From positions 1,037,529 through 1,099,528 of the forward strand of contig RPFO01000015.1 in NCBI GenBank assembly GCA_009746045.1: a stretch of 62,000 nucleotides of DNA, given 5' to 3'. Positions 1 through 9,978 of this stretch are shown here, one piece after another. The notes under the pieces are model-generated. The model was not told where the DNA came from. It searched no databases and was given only the letters and a program-made list of their open reading frames with translations. This DNA is from Mesostigma viride. Lineage: Eukaryota; Streptophyta; Mesostigmatophyceae; Mesostigmatales; Mesostigmataceae. How positions within the stretch are numbered: position 1 is the stretch's first letter; each line of letters opens with the position of its first letter. The position numbers and the translations under genes are program-made.

Positions 1-460
1 ATGCCTTCTGAGGTCTTCCCTGGACTCGTGTGTGGCTGCATGTGGAAGATATGGCCCCACGCGTCACCAAACGGGCCACGTTGAGGTGGTGTGTAAGGCC
101 TGCGGTATTCTTTGGAAACAAGCAGCAATCAAGGTGGGCGTGATTGGCAACGCAGAAGAGGTGGGCGTGCTAAACCCGCGCCGCAGACGAGAACAGACTG
201 TCCCAAACCGCCGATTTTCTGGCCCACCCACCCAGTCATCCTCCTTGGCATATTGACTATGGCACATGAACTATTAACAGATACCCTGGCTTGCACCATC
301 CGCAGGTCTCTGTCAGGGGAAGAAGGGGAAGTGGACGGGGACCGGGGACGGGGATGGGGAAAGGGAGCTCCTGCATGTTGCAAGGGACAGGCAACGGGGC
401 CATTCATGCCGTCATGCACATCATCATGCATGTTTCCAGGGTCAACATTCATCGTGCTGA

Positions 461-590
461 CCTGCACGCCCGTGGCCGCGTACACCCCGAACACTCACCA
501 TGCTGCCCTGCACGCCCGTGGCCGCGTACACCCCGAACACTCACCGTGCTGCCCTGCACGCCCGTGGCCGCGTACACCCCGAACATCTTG
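461..590 (-). repeat. 46-bp tandem repeat duplicating an exon end plus splice donor
   Basis: Three copies start at 461, 507 and 553. On the minus strand each unit contains about 38 bases of the exon end (FGVYAATGVQG) followed by GTGAGT or its derivative, so the 5' splice site itself is copied. Donors GTGAGT fall at 539-544 and 493-498. Confidence 0.85.
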
Positions 591-669
591 GCCTTGTCGG
601 TGCTGAAGAAGAAGAGCTTGCCACCCGGCCGCAACGCGTGCACAAACTGGGACTGGTAGGGGCTCAGCT
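545..669 (-). CDS. Partial gene: exon resembling a DCD (development and cell death) domain
   Basis: The minus-strand exon reads LSPYQSQFVHALRPGG, then KLFFFSTDKAKMFGVYAATG. The spacing of the aromatic residues, the R-P-G turn, the hydrophobic LFFF strand and the FGVYAATG end resemble the middle of DCD domains (known members have LRPGDLLFFYN and FGVWEA-like segments). A pyrimidine-rich acceptor ending GTGCAG lies at about 670-675 and a GTGAGT donor at 539-544. The rest of the gene could not be joined with confidence; the upstream part would lie at higher coordinates. The 3' end of the exon and its donor are repeated in tandem just downstream on this strand. DCD proteins are plant and algal stress or cell-death proteins, so that role is inference only. 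The family call is from pattern memory and unverified. Confidence 0.35.
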
Positions 670-2620
670 CTGCACCCGGCGGGTGGTAGGGGGTGCCATG
701 TGGCACAGGGGGTCGGGCCGTGTGCCGCGTGAGGGATGGATGGCAGTGGGTATTGAGAGTGGGAGGGACACGAGTGGTTTTGGGGGAGGCCGGCGTGGCA
801 GATGTGGTCGATGGCAGTGGTGTACATGGGGGATCAGCAAACTCGAGAAAAATGGGGGATCACCAAACAAGAGAAAACACCTGCAGGGATGACCGTGATG
901 ATCGATGGGGATGATGTGGGGAACGAACAAAACAATTCAACAGTTACAACTTAACAAAGAAAATATATGTATAAATAAATAAGATAGATTATATGAACAT
1001 GATAAATAAGACAATAAATAGGATAAAAAGATTGATAAATTGAAAATCCAACTGTGGATGGGGGATGACCGTTACGGGAAACCACAGGTGGGTGATGACA
1101 CGGGAAGGCGTTGGGGAGCGCCGCATGATGGGGTTCGGGCGACAAACATGAGGGACTGGCCATTATGGGGAGTAACAATGGTGGTGGGTGAGCCACCAGC
1201 CTGATAGCAGTGATAGGGGGCAATTAATGATAGGGGGCTATGTTTGATAAGGGGCTAAACGGAGTGCATGTCCCTTCCATCCCGCATTCTAGTGCACGCC
1301 GACTTGATTATTGCCTGCAGTAAACAGAGTGCCTTGTCACTTTCGTATTCTAGCGCACACCTACGCTCTGCGATCCACGGCAGCAAGCATGCGCCCAGCA
1401 CCCACACATTCCGGCGGCCATCGGCCAGGGAGTGTGAATTGCCCGAACTACAAAAGGAAAAAGACTAGCAAGTGCCAGCATAGAGATGTATCTGATTCAA
1501 CATCCTGAGTCTGCTACCCTTCCACGCATCCCTCAGTCCAATTTGCCCCAGGCCATGATTCAACAGGCTGGCGCAGATTGCCATCATCCCCAAAGCGAAG
1601 TGGAAAAAAAGCGACATAGAGGTGCAGGCAGACAAGCTGGTTCATAGAGGCCACGCATCTAAGTAGGGCCATGGAGGTCTAGGCAGTTAGCATTCCCTGA
1701 AGTGGCTGCGTGCGTAAATGTCTTCGAGACGGTGGGTGCACTGCTGGTGGGTGACAATGGCCAGTAACCGAGGGCAACGGCTACGGTATAGGGCGTGGCG
1801 TAACTATTTGTGTTGCCGGTGTTGACGGGTGTGCTGGAATGAGTAGGAAGGCTTAGGAAGGCATGGCTTAGCCATCATATGCAGGATCTCTACTAGTTTC
1901 TGCACACCAGAAAACGAATGCATTCGGCACGCTGAAGCGGTAAGTCTGACTAGTAATTTGCTAAAGGAAGGGCACAAGTACCCGGATCCCTGGAGGCGCT
2001 ATATTTTGTTCACGCGACACCGGGAATATGCCGATTAGTAAGCTGTAAAGGGCGTGACAAACGAGGCCATCTGGCTCTATATGTCTATCACTTGGGGCCA
2101 TTTCAAGTTTTCAGCTTCAAGAAAGGTCAACGGGGTGTCAGGAGCGCCCAATTGTAATGATCAATCACTCCGTCGTGCTCCGCGAAAGAATTTCTGGAGC
2201 TAGACGTGGGTAGCGCGGTTGCAGTAAGAATGCTGGCAAACATGCTGAATTGTGTCAGGAAGCTACCGCTAGAAGCCCACCTATGCAGCCATTGTCAGGA
2301 TCATCCGTCGCTTTCCGAAACATATCCCCTGAGCAGCATATGATTAAGCCCGCCATAGCTACAGAGGGTAAAAAGAAATATCCTCTTGCGATGAACGCTT
2401 GGAGCAAGTTGCGGCAACCGTCCCAATTAACGTCACATGACAACAGGCAGGTGCGGTACACCTCGTGTCTCCAAACCAAAATGATGTGCCCAGTTACAAT
2501 TGCTCGACGTTACGAAGTAATTTCACAAAATGATGTGCCAATGCTGCAATGTTGTGGCACAGGGTACTGTGCTTGCACTGTGAGATCCACGTACGCCATT
2601 CACGCCTGACTTTGGGTTGC
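670..2620. other. No gene recognised; AT-rich patch
   Basis: No ORF here resembles a known family. About 930-1045 is strongly AT-rich (ATAAATAAATAAG-like). The rest is unique sequence of mixed composition. It may hold introns or flanks of the DCD-like gene. Confidence 0.5.
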
Positions 2621-2713
2621 GTTCACGCCTTAGTTGGGTCGCAGTTGGCTGCATGGCGAACCCAACTTGAGGATGCTGGCTGTACTAGCGAAAACCCAAC
2701 TTAAGGCGTGAAC
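2621..2713. repeat. Small inverted repeat (MITE-like)
   Basis: GTTCACGCCTTAGTTGGGT at 2621-2639 is complementary to ACCCAACTTAAGGCGTGAAC at 2694-2713, with one base of bulge. The 54-base loop contains a third partial CCCAACTTGAGG copy. No flanking duplication was recognised. Confidence 0.6.
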
Positions 2714-2767
2714 TGGCTTCTAGCGCGGTGTGGCACTGGTTTTGACGGGAATTTGGGGAAGTGTGGA

Positions 2768-2907
2768 GCTTTCCTCACTGGACCCGAGTGCGGAAAGCAA
2801 TTTGTCGCCACGCGCTTGCCACGCGGGCTGCTTTTCGCCCACGAGTGGGCGAAAAGCAGCCCGCGTGGCGACAAATTGCTTCCGCACTCGGGTCCAGGGA
2901 GGAAAGC
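2768..2907. repeat. Long near-perfect hairpin centred at 2843
   Basis: The inner arms 2819-2842 and 2845-2868 are perfect complements with a 2-base loop. The complementarity continues outward (about 2770-2815 with 2865-2907) after an 11-base one-sided insertion that repeats CCACGCG. The whole can form a roughly 65-bp stem. It lies between the small inverted repeat and the GT29 gene, and nothing coding is evident. Confidence 0.85.
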
Positions 2908-3790
2908 GGCTTGTCCACTTTTCTAGCCCACGGATCGGAATCTAAGGATATTTGACAGATTTCGGTGATCTAAGAGATAGAATCTTCTCTGTAACTCTTA
3001 AATATCAGCCGCCACTCAAAGAATCGGATCTACCCTGGATCAACTCAGGTTTGGAGCTCCGAAACATGGAATCGTAATGTTTAGTGCCAGGTGGTTGGGG
3101 CGTAGTTAATCCCAGGTTGTTGGGGCGCGACATCCGTAGATTTGAGATCTTCATGACGGGTACGCATTTGCGAGGCAGAATGATGAATGATGGAATCACA
3201 AACTCGTCACGTCATGCCATGTGGCAATTATTCCAGGCACCGCGTTGCTTGTGACGGGCGCTAGGTTTTGTGTAGGTATCCTTGAAGTATCATGCTTTTT
3301 CATTATTTTTCCATGAGATTTTTCAGGTGATTTTTCATTATTTTTCCAACAGATTTTTTTTCATTATTTTCCAACAGCGGACATGCAAATTTCTGTCTCT
3401 TCTGCATGCTATGCCCGACGATTTTGTGAATTGTATTAATTGTCGAGATGTCTGAATGATCAACTGGCGATGCCCTTGTGAGCATTATATTATAACCGTG
3501 AAACCTTTCGTTGTTGTTTCTCCTGACCTTTGTTACCAATGCGGGATGCACGGCACAGCATTACCCAACGTTGCAACAAGAGATAACAATTGTCAATACC
3601 AATGCATACACGGAAATTGCTAGAGAACATTTAACTTCGCACAGTAGCGTTAGGCCTGTCAGATGTAAGGGTTCCCGGCGTTGTCATCTGGCCGCTTTGT
3701 CATGATCGTTTCTGGCACCCTACGTTGCCCGGCATCCGGTGGACGGGAGGTTATCAACCCTTTGCTCAGCAGGTCTGGGACGCCGTTGTG
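2908..3790 (+). other. Upstream region of the GT29 gene; no gene seen
   Basis: This stretch should hold the promoter of the gene that follows, but no clear TATA box or other motif can be defended. About 3298-3380 is T-rich, with the phrase TTTTTCATTATTTTTCCA repeated about three times in degenerate form. Confidence 0.4.
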
Positions 3791-6700
3791 ATGCCAATGC
3801 AATGTCGCATGAAGCCGATGGCGTGCGTTTACCTCTACCGAGTACGCAATTTGGTGCTAATCCTAATGCTGGCGGGCTGCGTGGCTGGCCGGCAGCACGC
3901 GCACGATCACGTCGGCGGGAGTCGGACTGCTTGCCCAGTACTCTCTCCCGATCCATGGTGCCCCCTTCAAAACAGAAAACATTTTGACGAAGGCTTGGAA
4001 GCCTGTATCAACAGCACCGGCGTGTTTCGACAGTGGCTAACGCTCAGCCGGAAGGCCGTGCACGGGTCGCCCAACGTGCCGCTGCACTCGTGGGTAAAGC
4101 TAGCGGCGCTGCATGAGGGAGCGCCGGGCCAAAAGCTATGGGATCTCCTGCCGCCACGTGGCTTGTTTGACCCGCCCGCAGGGACCGGTAGGGCAGACCC
4201 CATCCCCCAGTGTGCCGCTGTGGCCAGTGCCGCCCGCATGAAGGGCTCTAAGCTGGGCCGTCGGATCGACAGCCACGATCTGGTCCTACGCTTCAACCGC
4301 GCCCCGACACGTGGATATGAGGAGGACGTTGGGTCGAAGACGCACGTCCGGTGGACCAACCAGCTGTTCATGGTAAGGCCTTGGGACGTTCTTATCGATA
4401 CATGTTCTGCCACTGCGTTGGCGCCACAACCTCCTGTTCGTGGTAAGGCCTCTTGATTGTTCTTATCCATACATGTTATGGCAATGCCTTTGGTGCAGCA
4501 ACCTCCTATTCGTGGTAAGGCCTCTTGATTGTTCTTATCCATACATGTAATGGCAATACCTTTGGTGCAGTGATTCGATTAAGGTTTTTGTTGCTATTGG
4601 CGCTAGGCCACTTGTGGCGTTTTGAACTACAAATACTTCCGTTAACTCGGCCAATGTGTGGCTTTAAGCCAATTAAAATTGGGCTTGGCACGGCCACGTG
4701 TGGCGGGCTGGCTTTCCAACCATTCATTGGAAGTAGAACGGCGGGGTCAGCGCGGCGCGGCGCCGTACTGGCTGAGTATACAGGGCGGGTCTCTGCCTGC
4801 CGGCCGCCCGTGTAGATTAATCCTCAGTTCGACGCATTTCGCCGCACTTGCTCGTTTGTGTTCGTACTTTTGCGTACTTTTGCGTACTTTTTAATGTCGT
4901 TGTCGCAATGATTCGGTCCCCATTCTCGACGATGGATTCGAGGATACTGTCGTCTCTAAGACACTGCTCCGAAGACGATGATTTTGATTGGACAAGACTT
5001 TGGTTGATTCTTGTAATACAATTCTACCTAGCTCACTGCACTCTGCACCGGTCTAGCTCACTACGGTAGTCACTGCTCAGTGCCCAGCCTGTCCAGCGGC
5101 CAGCGGGCCACTTGGCGCTACTAACATGCACTAAGCGGTATGCACTGTTGCACTTTTCTAAAGGGAGATTTGTGGCGGAACGCCGGCCGGAAGTTTGGCT
5201 GACACTGCCAACTGTGGCGTAACCTGTACTAGAGTGAACTTCAGGCACGGCCACCCTGTGGCGAAACGAAACTAGAAAGTAGAACAGCACGGCCAATTTG
5301 TGGCTTCTTGGGGGCCTTGTCAAATAGGGTGGCACCGCCACATTTTACCAAAAAAAGTGCCACACCGCCACATTTGGCGGCATATCGCCACTAATCGAAA
5401 CACTGCTTTGGTGCAGCAACCTCCTGTTCGTGGTAAGGCCTCTTGATTGTTCTTATCCATACATGTTATGGCAATGCCTTTGGTGCAGCAACCTCCTATT
5501 CGTGGTAAGGCCTCTTGATTGTTCTTATCCATACATGTTATGGCAATGCCTTGATGCATCCGCCAGCTATTCATGGTTTGGCCGCTGGGACGGCAGATGT
5601 TGGTGGGCAAACGCTCATGGGAAGCCTGAAATGCCGTCACTATCGCTTGACCCTGATCCATGAGAACGTTTTTTATAGACTGCTGCCAGGGCGGCGTTCC
5701 GTACCTAGCTGGTCTATCAATAGCATGCAGGACATCTCCCCTGGAGCATGCCTCTCGGCCCACCACGACTACCGCATGCATCCACACGGACATGCCCAAC
5801 GCACCAGCGGTAGGGTGACAAATGCCAGTAGCATTGTAGTGCTACTGCTTTCGCCCGCAACGCTACCGAATACCTCTGGTACCTGGGCCCGTCATCCTGC
5901 TTCCACCGGGATCCGTGAATGTTGCGTCAGCTTGCCCCACTTGGGTATCTGCAAGCAGCACTCTTATGAATGCATGCACGCTCATGAATGCATGCACGCT
6001 CATGAGTGCGTGCACGCTCATGAATGCATGCTCGCTCATGAATGCGTGCACGCTCATGACGCGGTTGCAAAGCTTGTGCCAGTCACAGTGTGTGCGCTCT
6101 CGACATCATTATAAGCCATGTGCGTCTGCCCCCGCCGCACCCTGCAGGGCTGGCGCGAGCAGCCCTGGGAGGCCGTCGTCACCAAGTGGCCGCGCAAGCG
6201 CACGGACTTGTCGCGCGCGCTGTCCCGCAAGGCCCACATCCTCAACCCGCGCTTTGTCCGCTGGGCCACCGACCCGGCCGCCTTCCAGACGGGGGGCAGG
6301 AGCAGCGGTGGGGACAAGCCCTGGGTGCCGCAGACACCCACGTCAGGGTACCTGGCGGTCCTTATGCTCATGCTGCACTGCGAGAGGTGAGGGGGGTTGC
6401 TGCACTGCGAGAGGTGACGGGGGTTGCTGCACTGCGAGAGGTGAGGGGGGTTGCTGCACTGCGAGAGGTGAGGGGGGTTGCTGCACTGCGAGAGGTGAGG
6501 GGGGTTGCTGCACTGCGAGAGGTGAGGGGGGTTGCTGCACTGCGAGAGGTGAGGGGGGTTGCTGCACTGCGAGAGGTGAGGGGGGTTGCTGCACTGCGAG
6601 AGGTGAGGGGGGTTGCTGCACTGCGAGAGGTGAGGGGGGTTGCTGCACTGCGAGAGGTGAGGGGGGTTGCTGCACTGCGAGAGGTGGGTGGGATGGGGAT

Positions 6701-8235
6701 TACCCAACGGTGAGGAAGGCGGAGGGGCGCTGGTTGGAAGGGGGCGGTAGAGGCAGCGGCTGTTGCAGGGTAGGTGGGGTGAAAGAGGATTAAGAGGAGG
6801 AGGCAGGGTTGCAGCAATATTTCTAGTGTATTCATATTACTATTCTGGAACTGCTAGAATCATGTTCTAGTATATTCATACTAGGATTCATATTCCCCGG
6901 TTGGTGGGGACCTGCCTTTGGTGATACAGCCTATCATCCTAAATCCTGCTGTCGAAAAACCTTACTTCGTGTGGTATCTGGGCCGGGTGCCACTTCCCGT
7001 GCCCCCGTGCAGGGTGTTCCTGTACGGCTTCCGCACGGACGGGAGCAAGATGAAGGACTGGTACTACCACCACGCGCACAGCCGCCGGCAGACGGCCGCG
7101 GGGCGTGCCGTGGGTAGCAGCCCCGCTTCTGATTGGATCTATGTGTTGGGCGACAAAGGGGCGGGCAACGGTGCTGGGTCAAGCCAGCATGATGGTGGGT
7201 TGCCTGCGGAGGGCGTTGGGCATGGCGGGGCTTTGGGGGGCCATGAGGCGCCGGCGGCAGTCCCGACAAGGTTGTATTTCAGTGCCGGTGGTGGCCATCA
7301 TGTTGGCGATGACGGCGACGATGGTGATGGCGGTGACAGTGCCGATGACGAGTATGATGGTCGTGGTGGCCGGGGACATGATGAGGATGAGGACGAGGGG
7401 GGCGAGGGGGGGGAGGCGAGGAAGATGATCGCGAGGCAGAGGATGGTGGCAGTGAGTCCGGCGATGGTGACAGGGAGAGGGATGCCAGCAGTAGACAGGG
7501 CTTCGGCCGCGGGCATGGCATGGCCAGCAGGCATGGCATGGTCAGCGGGGTTGCTCATGGCATGGGTGACATGGGGCCCGAGTTTTCGTGGGGGGACATG
7601 GCACCCGAACCCCAACCTCAGCCACCTGAGCACGCGGCGCGTCACCACTCGGATAGCTACCTTCATCCGCACATGCGAGGGGGGGGGGGATTTTTGCACC
7701 TGGGGGGGCGGCCACATGGCCTGGGCAGGGGGCCCACCACCACTACGTGGATGCCAGCTTAGACCCCATCTTCTTGATGGCGCGACCCACAGACCTTGAC
7801 CTTGGTCCGACGGACCGTGATGGGCCCGCAAACCTTGACTTTGGCGCGATGAACCCGACGGGTGGGGTGAACGTGGATGGTGGTAGGAACGACGACGTCT
7901 GGGCATGGTTTGGCGCACAGGGGGCCGGCGCGGTGGGTCCCCGGGGCCGCCGGCTGCTCCACATCATCTCGGTCGAGCGGCGGTGCCTGGCCGAGTACCA
8001 GGCGGCGGGCATGGTGGACATGGTGATCCCGCAGAGCGGGGAGGGGGAGGAGGAGGGGGAAGGGGGGGGGGCAGCGGGGGGGGGGGGAGGGGGAGTCGAG
8101 CGAGCAGTATTCTGGGTAGTGCGGAGCGGTGGCCTCGTTCATGGCCCAGCCGACCACTTGCGGTTTGCCCGGTGCTCGGCGCACATGGGGTGGATGCCCT
8201 GTGTCCTTCATGGATCCCCGCAAGTTGCTGCTTGA
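3791..8235 (+). CDS. GT29 (sialyltransferase-family) glycosyltransferase, split gene
   Basis: Proposed exons are 3791-4372, 5567-5602 (uncertain), 6148-6386, 7013-7109 and 7921-8235. Exon 1 has a type II signal anchor (VYLYRVRNLVLILMLAG) and sialyl motif L: CAAVASAARMKGSKLG followed by IDSHDLVLRFNRAPT and DVGSKTHVRW. Exon 3 has KAHILNPRF and the start of motif S (TSGYLAVLMLMLHCE). Exon 4 joins in phase to give CERVFLYGFRTDG and ends with WYYHHAHSRR. Exon 5 carries the VS motif, HIISVE (H-x4-E). Donors are GTAAGG, GTGGGC, GTGAGG and GTGGGT; acceptors end CAG. The start at 3791 was preferred because an anchor follows closely; 3797, 3809 or an upstream ATG at 3725 are possible. Family members use CMP-sugars in the Golgi. 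In algae and plants the substrate may be Kdo or similar rather than sialic acid (inference). Exon 5 ends in a Gly/Glu-rich tail. Confidence 0.8.
4373..5566 (+). repeat. 72-bp tandem repeat of a 56-nt GT-AG mini-intron plus 16-nt mini-exon
   Basis: GTAAGG donors recur at 4373, 4443, 4515, 5433 and 5505. Between them TGCAG acceptors recur at about 4494, 4566, 5412 and 5484. Each full unit reads CAACCTCCTATTCGTG (16 nt), then GTAAGG through TTTGGTGCAG (56 nt). The 16-nt piece resembles the end of GT29 exon 1 (CAGCTGTTCATG). A hAT-type MITE has landed inside the array at 4568-5405. Confidence 0.85.
4568..5405. mobile_element. Non-autonomous hAT-type element (MITE), 838 bp
   Basis: The termini are CAGTGATTCGATTA and its imperfect inverse TAATCGAAACACTG. 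They are flanked by an exact 8-bp duplication CTTTGGTG (4560-4567 and 5406-5413). CAGTG ends with 8-bp duplications are diagnostic of the hAT superfamily. Near both ends GCCAC..GTGGC motifs recur many times (for example GGCCACTTGTGGC, GCCAATTTGTGGC, GCCACATTTGGCGG), as expected for subterminal transposase sites. It has no transposase ORF, so it needs a hAT transposase in trans. It sits in an intron of the GT29 gene. Confidence 0.85.
5961..6060 (+). repeat. 18-bp minisatellite in a GT29 intron
   Basis: About 5.5 copies of ATGAATGCATGCACGCTC with point changes lie in the intron before exon 3. Confidence 0.85.
6373..6683 (+). repeat. 27-bp minisatellite copying the exon 3 end and its donor
   Basis: Twelve copies of CTGCACTGCGAGAG are separated by GTGAGGGGGGTTG. 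The first copy is the true end of exon 3 (LHCER) with donor GTGAGG at 6387. Eleven further potential donors follow at 27-bp intervals to 6684. One copy has GTGACGG. Because 27 is divisible by three, the other two frames stay open through the array. Confidence 0.95.
7270..7420 (+). repeat. Degenerate GATGGTGATGACGG-type repeat in a GT29 intron
   Basis: Imperfect GATGRYGRYGRTGG repeats are followed by GAGGGGGG-rich DNA. They are intronic (7110-7920) and not coding. Confidence 0.55.
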
Positions 8236-8603
8236 TGGATTCACGTCGCTTGTGTGAGGGCGGAGTGCCTGGGGGTATCTTGCCTGGCAGCGATTTCTTG
8301 TGTGTCAATTTCTATCAGCTACCTTGTCTGACCTGGCGGTAACTTTTTCTTGCCGCCTTCACCAGATTGTTCAGCGGTGCCTGGAGGCATCGGTGCCGGC
8401 TCCCGCCAGCGTGCCCTGGAACTTGGTGGGCGTGTCACGCCGCAGCTTGTTTGTTACGTCGCAGTTGTATGCGATAGCATGCCATGCGCGTGCTGGCTGT
8501 CTCAGGGATATCTGGGGGCTAAGAGAGAGAGCCTTGCACTTTTTGGCACTTGTTGTATTTTTCGACACCACACGTTGCCAAGAATGAAGGTGGCTCTTCC
8601 TAC
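8236..8603 (+). other. 3' flank of the GT29 gene; nothing recognised
   Basis: No polyadenylation signal was identified with confidence, and no ORF looks real. Confidence 0.4.
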
Positions 8604-8886
8604 GTGTGCGTGCGTGTGTGCGTGTGTGCGTGTGGGCGTGTGGGCGTGTGGGCGAGTATGCGAGTGTGCGTGTGTGCGTGTGGGCGTGTGGGCGTGTGGG
8701 CGTGTGGGGTTGTGGGCGTGTGGGCGTGTGGGCGTGTGGGCGTGTGGGCGTGTGGGCGTGTGGGCGTGTGGGCGTGTGTGGGCGTGTGGGCGTGTGGGCG
8801 TGTGGGCGTGTGGGCGTGTGGGCGTGTGGGCGTGTGGGCGTGTGGGCGTGTGGGCGTGTGGGCGTGTGGGCGTGTGGGCGTGTGTG
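8604..8886 (+). repeat. 8-bp minisatellite (GTGTGGGC)n
   Basis: About 34 copies of GTGTGGGC with a few variants (GTGTGCGT at the start, one GTGTGGGGTTGT interruption) form a strongly strand-asymmetric G/T-rich array. ORFs across it in all frames are artefacts of the repeat. Confidence 0.95.
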
Positions 8887-8961
8887 CGCCACCACGTCTG
8901 ACTCAACCCCGCCCGTGGGGATAGCGTCTGGCTTCCCACACACGACGGGAAGCCGTGGGGA

Positions 8962-9150
8962 TTGCTAGCGCCCGTGGGGATAGCTAGCGGCCGTGCGCAA
9001 AGTGCACAAGAAGGGGATGCTCTGGGAAGGATGGCCCCCGGGTGGTCCGTGGTGACAAACCGCGGGGTGTCGCCTATGCTCCCGTACCACGGCGATGTTG
9101 ACCTGGCGCTGATCCCCCTGCGTGCACACAGTCCTGAGGTGGACGGGGCA
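8962..9150 (+). CDS. Possible exon, weakly LicD/fukutin-like
   Basis: One frame reads VVTNRGVSPMLPYHGDVDLA, then LIP. The G-x5-PYHGDVDLA phrase resembles the nucleotidyltransferase-type motif of LicD/fukutin phosphotransferases (P-x-D/H-x-D-x-D). There are no convincing splice boundaries and no second motif. It could be chance. Confidence 0.2.
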
Positions 9151-9920
9151 CTGTGTGACAAGGGCATGGGACGCGCCGCCATTAATGGCTTCACAAGGCC
9201 GTTATGGCGTCGCTGGGCGGTCAGGCGTCGCCCCTCGAACCCAGTTCAAGGGGCGGCGCCGTGATCATGCGTGATGAGCAGGTCCCTAACAATGCGACTG
9301 GGTTCCCTAGTGCTCTCCTCTGGTTCCCAAGGAGGACCCAGTTTTGTTTGAGAACCAAGGCTTATTTTAGGGCCAAGGCTTATTTTAGGCCAAGGTCTAG
9401 TAGATGACCAAGTCGGATGTAGTGCCCAAGCGGTGGAGCGCTCACGCATCTGGCGCAGCGCGCGGGGGCAGCGCTGTTGGGAGTAAGTGCTTGCTTGTGT
9501 GTGCACGCGCATGCGGTCCGGGTCGAGAGACAAGAGAGAAGTGCATGCGCTCAGGCTTGAGAGAATGGTACGTGGGTGGACAATACCCACGCCCAGGGCG
9601 CATGTGTGCCCAGTGCCCAGCAAGTACCATGATGTTGCGCATGGGAGCATGTTTACGGCTACGCAAGGCAATGCTGGGCTGGCGTCCAAGTATGTAGGTT
9701 TCCAGTGAGGCCACCATGCGGTTGCCGGAAGCGCCATGTTAATTTATTTATAGTTGTGTTATTTTGTAAACTTATTCTCCTCCCTGGCGGCAGGGGGCAA
9801 GCAAACCTCACTTATGTCCCAGCACTTGAAGGTGGTGGGGAAATGACATGAAGTGGTTATTACTGCACGTCACCGTGGAGGCTCTTTTTGAGTCCTGGAG
9901 TGGCACTGCAGCACCCTACC
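9151..9920. other. No gene recognised
   Basis: Only a short direct repeat stands out: AAGGCTTATTTTAGGGCC followed by AAGGCTTATTTTAGGCC at about 9356-9395. Long minus-strand frames here have no recognisable domain. Confidence 0.4.
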
Positions 9921-9934
9921 ACCATTTTCGTCAA

Positions 9935-9978
9935 TTAATTAATTAATTAATAGACACGTGACTGCGTCACGTGAGCAT
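9935..9978 (-). mobile_element. 44-bp 3' end of a retroposon with a 14-bp target duplication
   Basis: On the minus strand it reads ATGCT, then the hairpin CACGTGAC-GCA-GTCACGTG, then TCTA and a (TTAA)n tail. It is flanked by exact 14-bp copies of ACCATTTTCGTCAA at 9921-9934 and 9979-9992. The structure is that of an extremely 5'-truncated non-LTR insertion whose tail is TTAA repeats rather than poly(A). Confidence 0.8.

Noticed and set aside
112-606. 164-codon plus-strand ORF
   Set aside because: It runs through the 46-bp repeat antisense to the better-supported exon and has no motif.
2250-2609. 119-codon plus-strand ORF
   Set aside because: No recognisable domain, codon pattern or homologous repeat; probably chance.
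5915-6835. Repeat proteins GGCCTARGE, ALREVRGVA and HLSQCSNPP
   Set aside because: They arise from the 27-bp intronic minisatellite; the real exon ends at 6386.
8371-9194. RPHAHTPT- and VGVWACGR-repeat ORFs
   Set aside because: Artefacts of the 8-bp GTGTGGGC minisatellite.
9935-9978. Helitron 3' end (hairpin near the terminus)
   Set aside because: No CTRR end after the hairpin, and a 14-bp target duplication is present, which Helitrons do not make.
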